Assembly (NCBI GenBank): GCA_002499455.1
Contig: DALN01000102.1
Span: 881-8,228, forward strand
Source: Methanoculleus sp. UBA77
GTDB lineage: Archaea > Halobacteriota > Methanomicrobia > Methanomicrobiales > Methanoculleaceae
Length of the DNA: 7,348 nt
Direction: 5' to 3'
The translations under genes and the position numbers were made by a program. Below the pieces are notes generated by a model, which saw nothing but the letters and a program-made list of their open reading frames with translations, was not told the origin of the DNA and did no database searches. The first letter of the stretch is position 1. Every line of letters begins with the position of its first letter. Positions 6,288 through 7,348 of the stretch are shown here, piece by piece.

Positions 6288-6299
6288 TATCTCCTCTCC
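6288..6299 (-). promoter_or_regulatory. Shine-Dalgarno site of the aldo/keto reductase
   Basis: On the minus strand GGGAGAGGAGAT ends seven bases before ATG 6281. It fits the archaeal 16S 3' end well and decides the start codon against the upstream in-frame ATG at 6335. It lies in the 29-base gap after the TetR stop, as expected for an internal operon gene translated from a shared mRNA. Confidence 0.6.
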
Positions 6300-6310
6300 C
6301 GCACTCCCCG

Positions 6311-6898
6311 TCATTCTCCCGTCAGCCCCCTCCATATAATCTCAAACGAAGCGTCGATCAACCGATCTCTGTCAAGGTTCCCACCCGGGTTGATGATCGA
6401 CCTGATGACGGCGTCGATCGGAGAGGATATGACGGCGAAGGCGACCTCGATCGGTATGCCCTCGAGGCAGCTCTTCCCGAGGGTCCCGGTAAGGCTCTCG
6501 AAGACGGCCGGAGCATCCTTCAGGAACTCCTCCGGGGGCAGTCTCCTGACGAACGGGGACGAGCAGAACTGCTGGACGAACATGTACTCGTCGGGGTGAT
6601 CGACCCCCCAGAGAACCGCGTTGCGCCACATTCTCCGCATCCTCTCCCTCTCCGTCCGCTCCGCATCGACTCCCCTGCCGATCTCCTCCGCCATCCGGTT
6701 CTTGATCTCGAAGTAGGCGAAGTTGATGAGGTCCTCCTTCGTCGGGAAGTAATGGAAGAGCGTTCCGTTCGAGACACCGGCCTCGCGCGCGATGAGCGAC
6801 GTGGGGGTGCCGTGGAACCCCCTCTCCGTGAAGAGCCTGACGGCTGCTCCGGCGATGGCTGCTTTCTTTTCGTTCTTCTCCCCGGTCATACGGATCAT
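6311..6898 (-). CDS. TetR-family transcriptional regulator
   Basis: This 195-residue protein is a one-component regulator of the TetR/AcrR family. The DNA-binding domain spans about residues 9-58: helix one AAIAGAAVRLFTERGF, then TPTSLIAREAGVSNGTLFHYFPTKEDLI, a textbook TetR helix-turn-helix. The rest (about 65-195) is the helical ligand-binding and dimer domain, with no recognised ligand signature. Length is normal. The stop lies 29 bases before the aldo/keto reductase, so it probably regulates that gene and itself. A candidate operator of alternating 9-bp half-sites lies 6-32 bases upstream of its ATG. The ATG at 6898 was used. A second in-frame ATG three codons on (6889) is equally plausible, as neither has a strong Shine-Dalgarno sequence. 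The inducer is unknown; given the partner enzyme, a reactive carbonyl or another reductase substrate is one possibility (inference). Confidence 0.92.
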   Translation of the reverse strand: MIRMTGEKNEKKAAIAGAAVRLFTERGFHGTPTSLIAREAGVSNGTLFHYFPTKEDLINFAYFEIKNRMAEEIGRGVDAERTERERMRRMWRNAVLWGVDHPDEYMFVQQFCSSPFVRRLPPEEFLKDAPAVFESLTGTLGKSCLEGIPIEVAFAVISSPIDAVIRSIINPGGNLDRDRLIDASFEIIWRGLTGE

Positions 6899-6903
6899 TT
6901 CTC

Positions 6904-6930
6904 AGAGCGACCGGTCACTCTAGAGTGACC
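6904..6930. promoter_or_regulatory. Candidate TetR operator: alternating 9-bp half-sites with an 18-bp perfect palindrome
   Basis: Bases 6913-6930 are a perfect 18-bp palindrome, GGTCACTCT followed by AGAGTGACC. Directly before it, 6904-6912 read AGAGCGACC, the same half-site with one change. The order is therefore half-site, inverted half-site, half-site with no spacers, forming two overlapping palindromes. A fourth, weaker copy (ACTCCCTCT, 6931-6939, six of nine matching) keeps the 9-base period. It lies just upstream of the TetR ATG, over the likely transcript start, which is the classic place for autorepression. Two dimers binding side by side is plausible. Confidence 0.7.
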
Positions 6931-6935
6931 ACTCC

Positions 6936-6943
6936 CTCTAAAG
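6936..6943 (-). promoter_or_regulatory. Weak box A candidate for the TetR-reductase operon
   Basis: On the minus strand TCTTTAGA spans 6943-6936, about 42 bases from the TetR ATG. Transcription would start near 6915, inside the palindromic operator, leaving a leader of about 17 bases. The match to box A is poor and another promoter is possible. Confidence 0.25.
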
Positions 6944-7091
6944 ATCTCCGGGTAGTTATGGCTTGCGTTTTGTGTGGTTGTATACGCGATGCAACGTCTC
7001 TCCTCAGGCGGGGATAGGTCTGGGTGAAGTACAGGCCTTCTCCGGCACGCGGAGGTGCTCAGGATTGAGTTCGAGGAGGGGCAAACCGAAC

Positions 7092-7100
7092 AGTTTATCA
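7092..7100 (+). promoter_or_regulatory. Box A of the helix-turn-helix gene
   Basis: AGTTTATCA at 7092-7100 is centred 28 bases before the ATG at 7124 and is preceded by the purine-rich CCGAAC, a fair BRE position. No Shine-Dalgarno sequence lies before the ATG. The transcript would begin within a few bases of it and so be leaderless. Confidence 0.5.
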
Positions 7101-7101
7101 G

Positions 7102-7121
7102 GTCAACCCCCATATGTTGAC
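7102..7121. promoter_or_regulatory. Inverted repeat GTCAAC-N8-GTTGAC at the start of the helix-turn-helix gene
   Basis: GTCAAC (7102-7107) and GTTGAC (7116-7121) are perfect inverted copies around eight bases that include CATAT. The element fills the space between box A and the ATG, so a bound protein would block transcription initiation. Autoregulation by the helix-turn-helix protein encoded next to it is a reasonable guess, but not shown. Confidence 0.45.
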
Positions 7122-7123
7122 GC

Positions 7124-7348
7124 ATGCCCCTATCCCTGGACGAGAGGCAGTTTGCGTTCTGGAGACTCCGGCGGAGCGGTATCCCGAACATCCATATCGC
7201 GGACCGCTTCAAGATATCCCGCCAGGCAGTCTCGAAGGCGCTGCTTTCCATGGACCGGAAGGTCGAGGAGACGCTTATCGAGATGGCGCAGGCAAACCAG
7301 ATCGAGGTCGAGCGCCTGAACCCGGAGATTGGCGTCCTCTTCGGCCGC
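7124..7348 (+). CDS. Helix-turn-helix DNA-binding protein, N-terminal part
   Basis: The frame opens at ATG 7124 and stays open for 75 codons to the window edge, so the gene is cut by the window. Residues 6-46 form a helix-turn-helix: DERQFAFWRLRRSGIPNIHI, then ADRFKISRQAVSKALLSMDRKV, where SRQAVSKAL is the recognition helix. The pattern resembles Tfx-like or sigma-region-4-like archaeal regulators. After it come a helical stretch (VEETLIEMAQANQIEVERL) and the start of another segment (NPEIGVLFGR), probably a separate C-terminal domain beyond the window. Codon use matches the neighbours. The start is supported by box A at leaderless spacing, and the gene diverges from TetR. It probably binds DNA as a transcription regulator; its targets and ligand cannot be told from this part. 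Confidence 0.75.
   Translation, partial: MPLSLDERQFAFWRLRRSGIPNIHIADRFKISRQAVSKALLSMDRKVEETLIEMAQANQIEVERLNPEIGVLFGR

Noticed and set aside
6895..7319. Open frames on both strands in the TetR/helix-turn-helix gap (6895-7251 minus, 6963-7319 plus)
   Set aside because: Neither has a recognisable motif, and both overlap the well-supported helix-turn-helix gene in other frames.
1..7348. CRISPR array, tRNA, rRNA, insertion sequence, phage or defence genes
   Set aside because: None seen: no regular spaced repeats, no cloverleaf-like or rRNA sequence, no transposase or integrase motif.

Overview
The window looks like chromosome from a GC-rich methanogenic archaeon. Methanomicrobiales is the best guess, and Methanoculleus or a close relative would fit. 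The reasons are TATA-type (box A) promoters, several start codons lying about 25-30 bases below a TATA box with no Shine-Dalgarno sequence (leaderless style), and the mix of families: CPA1/NhaP antiporter, secreted C69 peptidase, DUF169 protein and ferredoxin-type aldo/keto reductase. The assignment rests on family recognition by eye, not on a search.

Layout from left to right. (1) 1-641 +, the C-terminal part of a cation:proton antiporter with a TrkA_C domain. (2) 642-934, a gene-free, GC-rich stretch with several hairpins. (3) 935-1394 -, a SnoaL/NTF2-like gene broken by one frameshift near base 1142. (4) 1395-1506, a divergent promoter region holding two abutting 13-bp inverted repeats. 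(5) 1507-3327 +, an exported C69-family (PepD-like) dipeptidase whose predicted nucleophile, Cys31, becomes N-terminal when the signal peptide is removed. (6) 3406-4167 +, an exported dienelactone-hydrolase-family protein. (7) 4185-4955 -, a DUF169 protein, convergent with the hydrolase. (8) 5073-6281 -, an aldo/keto reductase with a C-terminal 2[4Fe-4S] domain. (9) 6311-6898 -, a TetR-family regulator 29 bases upstream of the reductase on the same strand. (10) 6899-7123, a divergent regulatory region with a strong operator candidate of alternating 9-bp half-sites. (11) 7124-7348 +, the N-terminal part of a helix-turn-helix protein that runs off the window.

Two functional groups stand out. 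The first is a pair of exported hydrolases (C69 peptidase and dienelactone-hydrolase-like), each with its own promoter. The second is a minus-strand unit of TetR, ferredoxin-type aldo/keto reductase and possibly DUF169, which looks like a small ligand-responsive redox operon under its own repressor. I see no CRISPR array, insertion sequence, tRNA or rRNA. Nothing here amounts to a clear new multi-gene system. The most useful leads are the operator-like repeats and the frameshifted gene.
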